The notes beneath the pieces are model-generated. The model was not told the DNA's origin. It worked only from the letters and a program-made list of their open reading frames with translations, and did not search any database. A stretch of 64,000 nt of DNA from an uncultured Candidatus Nitrosopumilus sp. (GTDB taxonomy: Archaea; Thermoproteota; Nitrososphaeria; Nitrososphaerales; Nitrosopumilaceae): the NCBI GenBank assembly GCA_951812645.1, contig CATOSM010000001.1, positions 351,560 through 415,559 on the forward strand, in the 5' to 3' direction. Position numbers and translations under genes: made by a program. Positions 34,308 through 43,641 of the stretch are shown here, one piece after another. The number at the start of each line of letters is the position of its first letter. Within the stretch, counting starts at the first letter, position 1.

Positions 34308-34865
34308 TTAGGATGTACCCCATCGTGGGTATAAGTTGTGCTCTATGTCAAACTGGTCCAGACATTTTCCAACGCCGTGATTAATTATATCATCAGTTGA
34401 TTTTGGTCTAGTGTAAAACTCAGTGACAGGAGGTAAAATTACAATTCCCAATCTAGCTAGTTTTAGCATGTTTTCTAGATGAATCGCAGATAGCGGAGTC
34501 TCTCTTGCCATCAGTACAAGTTTTCTTGATTCTTTGATGGTCACGCCAGCTGCTCTTGCTACCAGAGTGTCATCATAACCGTTTGCTATTGCAGATAGTG
34601 TTTTCATACTACAAGGGGCAACAATCATTCCATCAATTCTATGAGTTCCACTAGAAACACTTGACGCCATATTTTTCTCATCAGAGATATGAGTTGCAAG
34701 TGACTTTACATGATCAGCAGTAAACTCTGTTTCCATAGAGATGCATTTTTCACCCCATTCAGAAATTATCAGATGCGTCTCAATGTTCAATTTTTTTAGA
34801 GTTTCGAGCATCCTAATCCCATAGATTGCTCCAGTACTACCAGTGATGCCAATTACTAATTTCAA
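34308..34865 (-). CDS. ubiX: UbiX-type flavin prenyltransferase
   Basis: 185 residues. The FMN-binding N-terminus (VIGITGSTGAIYGIRMLE), the motif MIVAPCSMKTLSAIANGYDD and the prenyl-binding ARETPLSAIHLENMLKLARLG are all present. The enzyme makes prenylated FMN, cofactor of UbiD-type decarboxylases. No ubiD gene is in the window. Confidence 0.93.
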   Translation of the reverse strand: MKLVIGITGSTGAIYGIRMLETLKKLNIETHLIISEWGEKCISMETEFTADHVKSLATHISDEKNMASSVSSGTHRIDGMIVAPCSMKTLSAIANGYDDTLVARAAGVTIKESRKLVLMARETPLSAIHLENMLKLARLGIVILPPVTEFYTRPKSTDDIINHGVGKCLDQFDIEHNLYPRWGTS

Positions 34866-34922
34866 TAAACTAGATTGACAGACACAGTATTTTATGTATT
34901 AGATGCAAATGTGCAATTAACA

Positions 34923-35066
34923 CTAGACGCCAAATGAGTCTTTATCTCCAGAATCCAATAATTCTTGATTTGCCTTTCTTCGTTTATACCACATGAAAAT
35001 TCCTGCACCAAGCATTACGGGAAGCAACAAAACTCCAAGCATTTGAAGTTCAAAATCATACAGCAT
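34923..35066 (-). CDS. Small single-helix membrane protein
   Basis: 47 residues. One membrane helix (about 8-27, QMLGVLLLPVMLGAGIFMWY) is followed by a basic stretch (KRRKANQE) and an acidic tail. The sequence looks genuine, with a tidy topology, but no family is known. Confidence 0.5.
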   Translation of the reverse strand: MLYDFELQMLGVLLLPVMLGAGIFMWYKRRKANQELLDSGDKDSFGV

Positions 35067-35161
35067 GATGATTGTACAATACTGGTTGAATAAAGTCTAT
35101 CGAATGCCCGATCTGAATAGTCAAAAATTAGCTATATTAGATCCCGATATCTAGTCATAAT

Positions 35162-36253
35162 GTGATTAAGAGTTCTGTGATAAAGAAAATCGTCAATGAT
35201 TACACAGACGTAAAAATCGGAGTTCTAGGTAGTCATTCAGCACTAGAAATAATGGATGGTGCAAAAGATGAAAATTTTCAAACCAGAGTCTTTTGCCAAA
35301 AGGGACGAGAAGGACCATATCAGAGATTCAAGCGTATTGCAGATGAGATCACAGTTGTAGACAAATTCAAAGACATGGCATCGGCCAAGTATCAAAAAGA
35401 GTTACGAGATTCCAATACCATTATTGTCCCACATAGATCACTTACAGTATACCTAGGATACAAAACAATAGAGAATTCATTCAAGGTGCCAATTTTTGGA
35501 AATAGAAAATTATTCCAAGCAGAAGAGAGAACTGCAAAGAGAGGACAATACTATTTGTTAGAAAAGGCCAGAATAAAGTATCCAAAATTATTCAAAGATC
35601 CTAAAAGAATCAACAAGCCATCTATTGTCAAAGTTCAAGAAAAGAACAGGCCGCTGGAGAGAGCATTTTTCACAGTATCATCATACAAAGATTACGTACA
35701 AAAATCAGAAGATAGGATAAAGCAAGGAGTCATTGCCAGAAAAGATCTAGAGAAAGCAAGCATTGAAGAATTGGCAATAGGAACCTACATGAATTTTAAT
35801 TTCTTTCATACGCCAATTTCAGGCCAAGTTGATTTTATCGGAATTGAAAGAAGACTACAAACAAACATTCACGATTACAACGCATTGCCTGCAAGAGAAC
35901 AGCTAGAGATGGATATTGATTTGCAAAATATCGAGGTAGGTCACACTCCTGCAAGTATCAGAGAATCTCTCCTTGAAAAAGTACTCAAAATGGGAGACAG
36001 ATTTGTCAACGCAACCAAAAAAGAGTATGCTCCCGGAATTATAGGACCGTTCTCACTGCAGAGTGTGGTTACAAAAGATTTGGAATTAATCGCATATGAT
36101 GTCTCATTAAGGGTTCCAGGAAATCCAATTGTGGCTACAACCAGTCCATATACCAAGTATCAGTATGGACAGACCTTTGGAGTTGGCAGAAGAATTGCTA
36201 TGGAGATTAAGCGAGCTCGAGAAGAAGACAGACTGGATGAGATAGTCACATAG
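35162..36253 (+). CDS. purP: Formate-dependent AICAR ligase PurP
   Basis: 363 residues from a GTG start. ATP-grasp enzyme specific to archaea that converts AICAR to FAICAR with formate and ATP, replacing the folate-dependent bacterial step. Typical segments are IGVLGSHSALEIMDGAKDE at the N-terminus, ERRLQTNIHDYNALPAREQL, and GIIGPFSLQSVVTKDLELIA in the ATP-grasp domain. It is on the opposite strand from purF, purL, purQ and purS. Confidence 0.94.
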   Translation: MIKSSVIKKIVNDYTDVKIGVLGSHSALEIMDGAKDENFQTRVFCQKGREGPYQRFKRIADEITVVDKFKDMASAKYQKELRDSNTIIVPHRSLTVYLGYKTIENSFKVPIFGNRKLFQAEERTAKRGQYYLLEKARIKYPKLFKDPKRINKPSIVKVQEKNRPLERAFFTVSSYKDYVQKSEDRIKQGVIARKDLEKASIEELAIGTYMNFNFFHTPISGQVDFIGIERRLQTNIHDYNALPAREQLEMDIDLQNIEVGHTPASIRESLLEKVLKMGDRFVNATKKEYAPGIIGPFSLQSVVTKDLELIAYDVSLRVPGNPIVATTSPYTKYQYGQTFGVGRRIAMEIKRAREEDRLDEIVT

Positions 36254-36283
36254 AATTTAGATAAAAATAGGAAAAAGGAGATT

Positions 36284-37192
36284 TTACTCCAGTTTCAAAG
36301 GTATGCTTATGCTGCCAAAGTCCTCGTTGATTCTAAAGGTATAACTTTTTGAGGAATCATACTCAAACTCAGTTCCCCCATATCCGATGTTTGGACCAAA
36401 GAGGAAATTGAATTCTCTTGAATCACCAGGATTCAATACAATTTGCCCACTGGTAAAGTCCATTCCAGAATACTTGAAGATCTTGGAACCGTCTGATACG
36501 TCATATGCACAGATGGAAGGACTAGTACAGTTGATTGCAGTGATGTCTGAACCAGTGTTTTCTGCCAACATACGGATTGTCAATATAGGCTGTCCAGTCG
36601 GGGTGATTTCAAATTCACTTCCTTCAGAACCCATACCAAACCAATAGTAGGTGATTGGTCCAATATCAAAACGCTCAGCACCTGTTTGATACTTGTAAAG
36701 CTCTATAGCTTTGTTGAGTGGTTTTTCACAATCAATTCTTTTGTATGCTTTGACTATTTCAGAGCATTTTTCTAATTCTGCCTCTAGCGCTGCTAACTTT
36801 GAATCATCGCCAGATTCAACAGGAGCAGTTTGCACGGGTTCAGAATCAGCAGATACTGAAATGAGTCCAGACTTTATCAAATGCTGGATTGCATTTACAA
36901 ATTCACCATCAGTGATAATATCTTCAGCCCACCATCCAACAGTGTTCTTTACCCAATCTGGAACGCCTTTGGATGTTTCAGAAGAGGCAGTTGTTGGTGG
37001 AACTTTAATGATCCCATCTATTATTAAAAATTCTACGCCTGAAACAAATTCAGATTCAGTAATAGTGCCATCAGCCCACCATCCAGCAGTGTTCTTTACC
37101 CAATCTGGAACTTCTGCATAAGCAGTTGATACAGTTGAGGTTACTGCAAATAGTATTGCAATTGTTGAAATTGCAGCCATTGTTGTCTTCAT
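36284..37192 (-). CDS. Secreted protein with two WVKNTAGWWADG-type repeats
   Basis: 302 residues from ATG 37192 (MKTTMAAISTIAILF), chosen because a TATA-like box lies about 26 bp upstream; an ATG 15 bp earlier is possible. A signal peptide ends near TAYAEV. Two repeats follow (PDWVKNTAGWWADGTITESE and PDWVKNTVGWWAEDIITDGE), a domain very common in secreted Thaumarchaeota proteins. The C-terminal half (from about 165) is a beta-rich domain with two Cys (NCTSPSICAYD), resembling DUF4352-like surface domains. Function unknown. Confidence 0.75.
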   Translation of the reverse strand: MKTTMAAISTIAILFAVTSTVSTAYAEVPDWVKNTAGWWADGTITESEFVSGVEFLIIDGIIKVPPTTASSETSKGVPDWVKNTVGWWAEDIITDGEFVNAIQHLIKSGLISVSADSEPVQTAPVESGDDSKLAALEAELEKCSEIVKAYKRIDCEKPLNKAIELYKYQTGAERFDIGPITYYWFGMGSEGSEFEITPTGQPILTIRMLAENTGSDITAINCTSPSICAYDVSDGSKIFKYSGMDFTSGQIVLNPGDSREFNFLFGPNIGYGGTEFEYDSSKSYTFRINEDFGSISIPLKLE

Positions 37193-37208
37193 AGTGGTAA
37201 TTTTCACT

Positions 37209-37220
37209 CATCATATATAA
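37209..37220 (-). promoter_or_regulatory. TATA-like box of the secreted repeat protein
   Basis: TCATCATATATA at this position, read on the minus strand, is centred about 25 bp before the ATG at 37192, consistent with a leaderless mRNA. Confidence 0.4.
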
Positions 37221-37321
37221 CCTAGTGGCAATGTAATCTGCTAGTGCTAATTAGGACTATTTTTAGGCATAAAACGCTGCCAAAAACAGCGATATTAGCA
37301 CTATGCCAAAAAGTTAGCATT

Positions 37322-37330
37322 AGTTATATG
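37322..37330 (+). promoter_or_regulatory. TATA-like box of the B12-binding protein
   Basis: AGTTATATG is centred about 26 bp before the ATG at 37352, consistent with a leaderless transcript. Confidence 0.4.
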
Positions 37331-37351
37331 CAATGAAAACAAAATCAAAAC

Positions 37352-38194
37352 ATGGTATACATCAGAGTAAAAAATGTAAAATCTGATCAATATCTCTATC
37401 TTGTCAAGAGTGTGTGGGATACAAAAAAGAAGACATCAAAACAAGAAATCATCAAATATTTAGGAAAAGCATCAGAAGTTACTGAAGAAGACATACCAGT
37501 AGATTACAAAAAAGATGAAAAAATATTATCAATGGTTGCAAAGCACAATCCAAAAAATATTAAAAACAGTCAAAACGTAAGAAAAAAAATTCAAGAAAAA
37601 CTGTACAAAAAGTTAACAGAAGGCAATATTCAAGATTCATTAAAACTATATGAAGAATATACAGATAATTTCAATTTTGTGAATTTCTTGGATACAATAT
37701 TCAAGCCAGTAATGTATAAAATCGGTGAAGACTGGGATGCAGACAAGATTAGTATCGCTACAGAACATATTGCAAGTAATACAGCGCAAATTCTTGTAAG
37801 TAAAATAAGTAAACAGGTTTCTGGAAATGCAAGAAAGAAAAAAGTCCTGATTTGTGTTCCAATAGGAGAAGAACACAGACTGGGTTGTGACGTACTTGAA
37901 ACTTATCTTTCATCAAAAGGCTTCAAAACGTACAATATGGGAACTTCAATTCCAACTGAAGCAATATTGAACTTTATCGATGAGCAAAAACCAGACATTG
38001 TATTTTTATCAATAACAATTAAAGACAACCTATCAGCAGGTCAAAGACTAGTAAGAAAGATCAAAGAACAATCAAGTGTTCCGATTCTAGTAGGAGGATT
38101 GGCAGTACAAGGAGAGAATCCTCCAGAATTTGACGCTAAAATAATATCCAATACCGCACTAGATGAAATTCCAAAAATCATCAGGGCTGCCTAA
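37352..38194 (+). CDS. Cobalamin (B12)-binding regulator-like protein
   Basis: 280 residues in three parts. Residues 1-45 resemble the N-terminal beta region of some transposases (RVKNVKSDQYLYLVKSVWD...IIKYLG). A helical cap lies at about 75-155 (GEDWDADKISIATEHIAS). A Rossmann-type B12 domain follows, with the base-off ligand His175 in GEEHRLG and the later GTSIPTE and VGGLAVQG loops. Cap plus B12 domain matches methyltransferase corrinoid proteins and the light sensor CarH. With no catalytic partner nearby, a sensory role is a plausible inference. Confidence 0.8.
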   Translation: MVYIRVKNVKSDQYLYLVKSVWDTKKKTSKQEIIKYLGKASEVTEEDIPVDYKKDEKILSMVAKHNPKNIKNSQNVRKKIQEKLYKKLTEGNIQDSLKLYEEYTDNFNFVNFLDTIFKPVMYKIGEDWDADKISIATEHIASNTAQILVSKISKQVSGNARKKKVLICVPIGEEHRLGCDVLETYLSSKGFKTYNMGTSIPTEAILNFIDEQKPDIVFLSITIKDNLSAGQRLVRKIKEQSSVPILVGGLAVQGENPPEFDAKIISNTALDEIPKIIRAA

Positions 38195-38267
38195 AAAATT
38201 ACCACTAGAGAGAAAATGGAACATAACTCAAATATCATAAAAACAAAATTTTTGCAAGGAGATAACT

Positions 38268-38453
38268 TTGGGCAGGACGTGTAGCAATATTTGTCAAAGA
38301 CACAAGGCTGCACCAGCACCGAACAGAATCAGGTACGAAATAGGGCAGAAAAGATGCACATTTTGCGGAATCTTTGTACTAACTGATGAGCCCAGATGCA
38401 TGTGCTGTAAAGCAGTTTTGAGAACAAAACCACGCTCAAGAAAGGCACAGTAG
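38268..38453 (+). CDS. Small zinc-finger protein
   Basis: 61 residues from a TTG start with GGAG seven bases upstream. CTFCG and CMCC pairs (about residues 30-46) plus CSNIC near the N-terminus give six cysteines for zinc. The C-terminus is basic (RTKPRSRKAQ), suggesting nucleic-acid binding. No named family. Confidence 0.6.
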   Translation: MGRTCSNICQRHKAAPAPNRIRYEIGQKRCTFCGIFVLTDEPRCMCCKAVLRTKPRSRKAQ

Positions 38454-38628
38454 ATTACAAAAATATATTTCCAAGAAATTTTACAAAATGATGTTAATTG
38501 GTTAGATTGGGAATATACTGAATACCATTCGTTCCAATTTTGAATGATTAAAACGGTTTGACATTCAAAATGGATTGCTGATACCAATTAACAACACCAT
38601 TCTTTAATGGCCTAACCGGCCACACAGT

Positions 38629-38889
38629 ATGGGAAGGATGATTTTCATAAAAGAGATAATCACCACACTCAACATGCCCAGACTTTGTCCCACATGCAAT
38701 AAAGAAGACAGATTAGAACATGGCATCATTAGAGAAGAAAGATCAAACGGGAAAACAGTCCTATGTACCAGATGTGAAGCGCTCATAGTAATTACAAATA
38801 TCAATCTAAAAGCAGTTGATTTATCGTCAACTCAAGACAATACAATTATGCTAAAAGAACCACATTTGATTAGAAATATTGGCTATTGA
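38629..38889 (+). CDS. Small zinc-ribbon protein
   Basis: 86 residues, or 71 from ATG 38674 (MPRLCPTCNKEDRLEHGI), which is the likelier start. Two CxxC pairs (CPTC and CTRC) form a zinc ribbon. The C-terminal half has no clear motif. It overlaps the convergent gene by 7 bp. Confidence 0.55.
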   Translation: MGRMIFIKEIITTLNMPRLCPTCNKEDRLEHGIIREERSNGKTVLCTRCEALIVITNINLKAVDLSSTQDNTIMLKEPHLIRNIGY

Positions 38890-39320
38890 TTTTTAGATTT
38901 AGTAAATGGTTTTTTCTTTATTGATTTTTTTACAGTATCTTTTTTGTAGATTCGTTTTTTCATAGATGCATTTTCAGAAAGAGGTTTCTTTGAATGAGCA
39001 TAACTTTTCTCAATTCTTTTTTTATCTTGATTTTCTTTATTATCAGGGGCTAATCGTGTAGATAGCTGTCCTTTTTTATCTTCAAGTAACATTGCAATTA
39101 TGCGAGGTCTAACACACTTTCCAACTTCCCATTCACGTAAATTCGCATTTTTAGACTCTTCTTTGATCATAAGACCTGCCAAACCATCACTCCAAATGTG
39201 CCGTTTTGTGTCATAGACTTCAATTATTTTTCCATGTTTAGTTATCCTGATTGCACCATGACATCTTTGAATCACCTGTTCTGCCACACGCTGGTATGTT
39301 TTTTCAAGATTTGCCAACAC
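38883..39320 (-). CDS. Hypothetical protein with Lys-rich tail
   Basis: 145 residues. A compact N-terminal domain (about 1-85, QRCHGAIRITKHGKIIEVYD, then RHIWSDGLAGLMIKEE) is followed by a very basic, low-complexity tail (KKSIKKKPFTKSKNQ). Probably nucleic-acid-binding; no family recognised. Confidence 0.6.
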   Translation of the reverse strand: MLANLEKTYQRVAEQVIQRCHGAIRITKHGKIIEVYDTKRHIWSDGLAGLMIKEESKNANLREWEVGKCVRPRIIAMLLEDKKGQLSTRLAPDNKENQDKKRIEKSYAHSKKPLSENASMKKRIYKKDTVKKSIKKKPFTKSKNQ

Positions 39321-39527
39321 AGTAATGAAAATTCATCACGTGAAAAAGGTTCTGATTTTCAGATTAGATCATAATATATCAGAGATCAAAAGGAAAAATG
39401 CTGATGATTAATCAACCTTCTAAGCTATAACTGATGGATGATGTGGATTGCCGAATTATGAAGCGTGTTTTGCATATGCATGTCAATGAATTGCATTAAT
39501 TGTCATAGATGACGGAGGAGATAGTGC

Positions 39528-39866
39528 TTATAGATTATCAACGCCTTTCCAGACAAATACCTGAATTTGACATGTTCCAGGTTCGGTGGAAGTCCAAGAT
39601 TGTATCGGAGAAAGGGATTGCCTAAGAGACAACGAGCCAGTTAACCAAGATGGTGAAATTGCAACATCGTCACTGTCTCTAACCGGGGTAATATATGCAA
39701 ATGTTTGAGGTCTGTCCTGATTGTTTGAAACGCCAGCCATCATCATAATTTGTCCATCTACAAAGGGGGTTTTATCTTCCGAAGTATTTTGTGCAGTTAC
39801 AGGTTCAGCAAATGCCACACCCATTCCAAAAAATACAGCAAACAACGATAAAGATAGAAATTTCAT
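39528..39866 (-). CDS. Secreted protein with a single thaumarchaeal surface domain
   Basis: 112 residues. The signal peptide (MKFLSLSLFAVFFGMGVAFA) is followed by one beta-sandwich-like domain with the pattern FAYITPVRDSDDVAISPSWL, TGSLSLRQSLSPIQSWTS, and GTCQIQVFVWKGVDNL. I recognise this as a domain that often forms the C-terminus of large secreted proteins in Nitrosopumilus-like genomes. Function unknown. Confidence 0.68.
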   Translation of the reverse strand: MKFLSLSLFAVFFGMGVAFAEPVTAQNTSEDKTPFVDGQIMMMAGVSNNQDRPQTFAYITPVRDSDDVAISPSWLTGSLSLRQSLSPIQSWTSTEPGTCQIQVFVWKGVDNL

Positions 39867-39902
39867 AATCAGTATTAATAGGATGCGTGTTTAACCCGGC
39901 TA

Positions 39903-40100
39903 ATGGGCGAAGAACTTCCTGAGAATTTTCCTGAATTTTCAATAATGTACAAGACACTAACCAGTCAGATTAGGAAATTGGAAGAGGGGAGGAAAACTGA
40001 AGATAAAAAAGCAATAGAGGAAAAAATTACAAACTACAAGTCAGAGATTGAGAGGATAAAGGAAAAATTCCCAGATGGTTTCTTTGAAGAGTTAGGTTGA
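39903..40100 (+). CDS. Small coiled-coil protein
   Basis: 65 residues, highly charged and helical (SQIRKLEEGRKTEDKKAIEE), ending KFPDGFFEELG. The end is similar to that of the protein at 45096 (RIRKMFPDLTEEEW), so it may be a member of a family of small paralogues. It overlaps the convergent gene by 9 bp. Confidence 0.6.
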   Translation: MGEELPENFPEFSIMYKTLTSQIRKLEEGRKTEDKKAIEEKITNYKSEIERIKEKFPDGFFEELG

Positions 40101-40322
40101 CCATTCGCGTGCAGGATCATGGCCACAGTCACAAGAGCGATCATCCCCACCTTTTAGAGACATCAGTTGTTGTACCATCTCATCTCTAATTTTTAACAAA
40201 TCACCGACTTGTTGTTTCAGGGATTCAGAATCCCAATGTCCCGCATGTAATTCTCGTACAACATCAATAATCTCAAGATCAGCATTTAGTAAATTATCCA
40301 TCAATTGTTCTTGCTCATTCAT
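40092..40322 (-). CDS. Small acidic helical protein
   Basis: 76 residues, helical, with LLNADLEIIDVVRELHAGHW and a Cys-containing end (RSCDCGHDPAREW) that could bind a metal. No family recognised. Confidence 0.55.
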   Translation of the reverse strand: MNEQEQLMDNLLNADLEIIDVVRELHAGHWDSESLKQQVGDLLKIRDEMVQQLMSLKGGDDRSCDCGHDPAREWST

Positions 40323-40372
40323 AATTCATCAGAGATACACCAGATGAAAAACCATTCTAATCAAATGTAATT

Positions 40373-40813
40373 TTATTCAGCTTCTACGCCTTCTTTGAGC
40401 AGTGTCTTCCTAACCAGAATGGGGATATTGTAAAATGCGCCCAAAGCCAATGCGTCTGAAGCACGATAATTTCTCAAAACAAGGTCTTTTTTGCCTGTAA
40501 AGTACAGATTTGCGCGCAGTACCTCTCCACTATCATAGATTTTGACCTTGACCAGGATGAGCTCGTTTTGCTCACAAATCTCTTCAATCATTTTGTAAAT
40601 TGATGGAGCGGCCTCACCTTCTGTTTCACCAAAACTTGAGATGTGTTTTGCAACTTCGCCAGAAAATGCCCTCATGTGAAATTCTTTGCCATTATCAGCT
40701 TTTAGGATGACTAGCCCTTCAACAGCATATGGATCCACAAATCCAACATAATCAATTTTTACAGAGTCATAATCAGGCTCTTGTGCTTGATCAATTTCCA
40801 TCGTATTACGCAT
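40373..40813 (-). CDS. Bifunctional nuclease (BFN/DUF151) family protein
   Basis: 146 residues with the BFN pattern: a beta strand region (VEGLVILKADNGKEFHMRAFSGEVAKHISS), the PSIYKMIEEIC helix and NYRASDALALGAFYNIPILV near the end. Plant and Thermotoga homologues have been reported with nuclease activity, though the family role in archaea is unproven. Confidence 0.85.
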   Translation of the reverse strand: MRNTMEIDQAQEPDYDSVKIDYVGFVDPYAVEGLVILKADNGKEFHMRAFSGEVAKHISSFGETEGEAAPSIYKMIEEICEQNELILVKVKIYDSGEVLRANLYFTGKKDLVLRNYRASDALALGAFYNIPILVRKTLLKEGVEAE

Positions 40814-40913
40814 AAACTTTTCGCGCAGTGCTTATAAAGATAGCAAAAAATTTGAGATCAAAATAGGGAGGCAGATTATTTTTCAACGATCAGATCTCAT
40901 GCGCAACCCCAAA

Positions 40914-40924
40914 TTATTTAAAAT
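40914..40924 (+). promoter_or_regulatory. TATA box of the CBS-TrkH gene
   Basis: TATTTAAAATA is centred about 26 bp before the ATG at 40945; an ideal archaeal TATA box for a leaderless mRNA. Confidence 0.5.
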
Positions 40925-40944
40925 ACCCAACTAAGGTAGCTTTA

Positions 40945-42783
40945 ATGTCAACTAATCCAGAACGTGCCGTATCATACGTTCTAAACAAATCCGTAACAAA
41001 CTACATGGATAAGGATGTGTTGATTCTTGGGGAGAAGACACAAACTAGTGAAGCTGCAAGAATGTTACGTCACTATGAGACAGACGACATCATAGTTACT
41101 GATCAAACCAACCTCCCAGTTGGAATTGTTACAGATGAAGACATTCTAAGAAAAGTCAGCGACGTTACAGTGTATGCAGAAGCTACAACACTAAAAGATG
41201 TCATGAGTACGCCACTGATTACAATTAACGAAAAGGCATCGCTGCAAGACGCATTACACAAGATGCGAGATAACAACATCAGAAAACTTCCGGTAATATC
41301 AAAAAAGAACCAAGTCGTTGGAATGATTTTCCAAACAGTCATTGCAAATGTAATCAGAGATGCAACAGCTACTGCACCCCGTTTACTTAGTCCTCCAGTA
41401 AAAGCAATTTTAGGCAATCTAGGGTTTGTGTTGCAATTTGCAGGGGTTTTACTGCTAGTTCCAGCTATAGTCGCAACAGTCTTAGAGGATACTACAACTG
41501 CAACAGGAATTTACCTGACAACAGTGCTTTTACTGGTTACAGGATTCTTTTTGAATTCTTATGGTGAAAAATCCAGTCTAAACCTTCAGCAAGCGTCTAT
41601 ACTGGTCTTTTCAAGCCTGTTTTTGCTGTCGTTGTTTGGCACAGTCCCGTATCTGTACGTACTTCCAAGCGATGAAACCAGCATAGAGGCATTTAGTAAT
41701 GCGTTTTTCTCCAGTGCTGCAGGATTTACCACTGGAGGCATCTCACTATTTGATGAGCCAGAAAAACTCACACAGAGTTTCACATTTTTCCGAAGCTATA
41801 CTCAGCTGGTAGGGGGAATGAGTTTCATTTACCTCGTAATTACTGCATTTTACCCAGAGTCAAAATTACAATCAATGCGCGGTTTTATTTCAGGCAGAAC
41901 GCTGCACATGAAAGAACTGTTCTTAACCATTACAGTCATCTTTGCAATTTACATTGTAATTGTTGCATTCTTGCTGCACATATTTGGTGAAGGGGACATC
42001 GTTGATATTTTCTCGCTGTCGATGATTGACAATTTCTCGCTTGCGATGAGCACGCTGGCAACAGGAGGATTTACACCGACATCTACAATTTTAGATGACT
42101 TGGTTTGGCAAGAGGATGTAATTTTGATGGGTGCAATGATACTAGGTGCATTGCCATTTACATTCCACTATGCATTTGTAAGAAAAAAATTCCTTTCGCC
42201 AAAACTTGGAAAAGAAGTTTTGACGTATTTTGGAATTTTAGGCGGCGCAACAATGCTATTCATTGCAGTTAGCGGACTAGATCCAATACAAAGTGCGTTT
42301 TATTCTGTATCAGCTAGCACCACTGCAGGGTTACAGATTGAAAGTCTTGCAGGACTAAACGGAATATCTCATACGATCTTGATGCTGTTAATGTTCATCG
42401 GAGGTTGCGGATTCTCAACGGCAGGAGGGTTGAAAATTTTCAGACTGTTCCACCTGAAAGACATCGTCCCATCTCTAAGCAAAGTAAAAAGATCAGAGCT
42501 TTCTACCCAGTCAAAAAAAGAATTAGTCTCAACACTGATCATTTTAGCATTGCTCCCTACAATTTCAGCAATAACAGGATTGCATCTTGCAGCAATTGAG
42601 GATGTTCCATTCCAAGATGCATTCTTTGAGGCAGCCGGAGTAATCACCACGGGGGGACTCTCAGCTGGAGTGATTGATTTGGAGACAGATCCTGCAACAA
42701 AAATTGTCTTAGGATTCTTGATGATTTTTGGAAGACTGGAGATAATTGCGATTTTGTATATTTTCGTCCCCAAGCTAAGCTAA
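40945..42783 (+). CDS. trkH: CBS-domain/TrkH-type potassium transporter fusion
   Basis: 612 residues. Two CBS domains (about 15-75 and 85-140; TDEDILRKVSDV, KLPVISKKNQVVGMIF) are fused to a TrkH/KtrB membrane domain of four P-loop units. The selectivity-filter-like motifs are visible in order: AGFTTGGISL, LATGGFTPTS, SASTTAGLQI and GVITTGGLSA. The filter glycines suit potassium or sodium uptake. In most organisms regulation comes from a separate TrkA/KtrA protein; here the cytoplasmic CBS pair probably senses adenine nucleotides instead. No trkA is nearby. Confidence 0.9.
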   Translation: MSTNPERAVSYVLNKSVTNYMDKDVLILGEKTQTSEAARMLRHYETDDIIVTDQTNLPVGIVTDEDILRKVSDVTVYAEATTLKDVMSTPLITINEKASLQDALHKMRDNNIRKLPVISKKNQVVGMIFQTVIANVIRDATATAPRLLSPPVKAILGNLGFVLQFAGVLLLVPAIVATVLEDTTTATGIYLTTVLLLVTGFFLNSYGEKSSLNLQQASILVFSSLFLLSLFGTVPYLYVLPSDETSIEAFSNAFFSSAAGFTTGGISLFDEPEKLTQSFTFFRSYTQLVGGMSFIYLVITAFYPESKLQSMRGFISGRTLHMKELFLTITVIFAIYIVIVAFLLHIFGEGDIVDIFSLSMIDNFSLAMSTLATGGFTPTSTILDDLVWQEDVILMGAMILGALPFTFHYAFVRKKFLSPKLGKEVLTYFGILGGATMLFIAVSGLDPIQSAFYSVSASTTAGLQIESLAGLNGISHTILMLLMFIGGCGFSTAGGLKIFRLFHLKDIVPSLSKVKRSELSTQSKKELVSTLIILALLPTISAITGLHLAAIEDVPFQDAFFEAAGVITTGGLSAGVIDLETDPATKIVLGFLMIFGRLEIIAILYIFVPKLS

Positions 42784-42813
42784 GATAGGATTTAATTTAT
42801 CAGACTAAAAGCC

Positions 42814-43641
42814 ATGACTGTGCAAGACAAGAGTGCCAATCAGGGCAAAAAACTAATCATTCTAGGCCTTGTCACCATTGGAATTTTGTTCTTGATGTAT
42901 GGAAGATACCAAGACCCAAGTCTGCTAACGCCAGGTGCGATTGATACTATTCAAAGAATCGCCTACGGGTTTTACATAATCATGATAGTATCATTTGGGG
43001 CCATTGCACTTGGAATGTACAGGTATCATAGAGAAAAAGTAGAAAGCAAAGGAAGGGATCTTTCCTCAATAATTGCACTAACAACATGGAATCCAAAGTC
43101 TCGAAAAATCTTTGTTGCAACGTTTATCGGATATGGGATATTCTTTTCTCTGGTTTCAGGAACGCTGGTGTATCAGCCTGGAGTCGACTTTTCATATCAT
43201 TATGGGGCTGAAATTCCATCAGGTTTTGTTGCACCATGCTGTGATGAAAAACCTGGATACATGCCACAAGTAATTGTATACCTGACAGAACATGTCGGAC
43301 TAAATGTAATTCCAATCAATCTAGTATTGCAAACAACAGTATCATATCTGGTAGGGCTGAATGCATCGATTGCGGTAAATGCCTATGCCATTTCAAGAAA
43401 AGGCAGGGGGGCAAGCAGCGTTGGAGCAATGACAGGGTTATTCATCGCATGCCCAACTTGTGCAGGATCTTTTATGTCAGTATTTATCGGAACTGCAAGC
43501 GGTATCGCATTATCAATTGCATTAATTGAGCTGCAAACGCTATTCATTGCAATATCCATTCCAATATTGTTTGTAACACCATATTTGATGGCAAAGAAGT
43601 TAAGAAATGCGGACGGCAGTTGCAAGATAAGCCCAGACTAG
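42814..43641 (+). CDS. Multi-spanning membrane protein
   Basis: 275 residues with about six hydrophobic helices (14-32, 45-67, 95-117, 160-185, 205-230, 235-260). The motif FIACPTCAGSFMSVFIGTAS and VAPCCDEKPGYMPQ contribute paired cysteines that could bind a metal. It follows the potassium transporter after 30 bp. No family assigned; a metal-handling role is speculation. Confidence 0.65.
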   Translation: MTVQDKSANQGKKLIILGLVTIGILFLMYGRYQDPSLLTPGAIDTIQRIAYGFYIIMIVSFGAIALGMYRYHREKVESKGRDLSSIIALTTWNPKSRKIFVATFIGYGIFFSLVSGTLVYQPGVDFSYHYGAEIPSGFVAPCCDEKPGYMPQVIVYLTEHVGLNVIPINLVLQTTVSYLVGLNASIAVNAYAISRKGRGASSVGAMTGLFIACPTCAGSFMSVFIGTASGIALSIALIELQTLFIAISIPILFVTPYLMAKKLRNADGSCKISPD

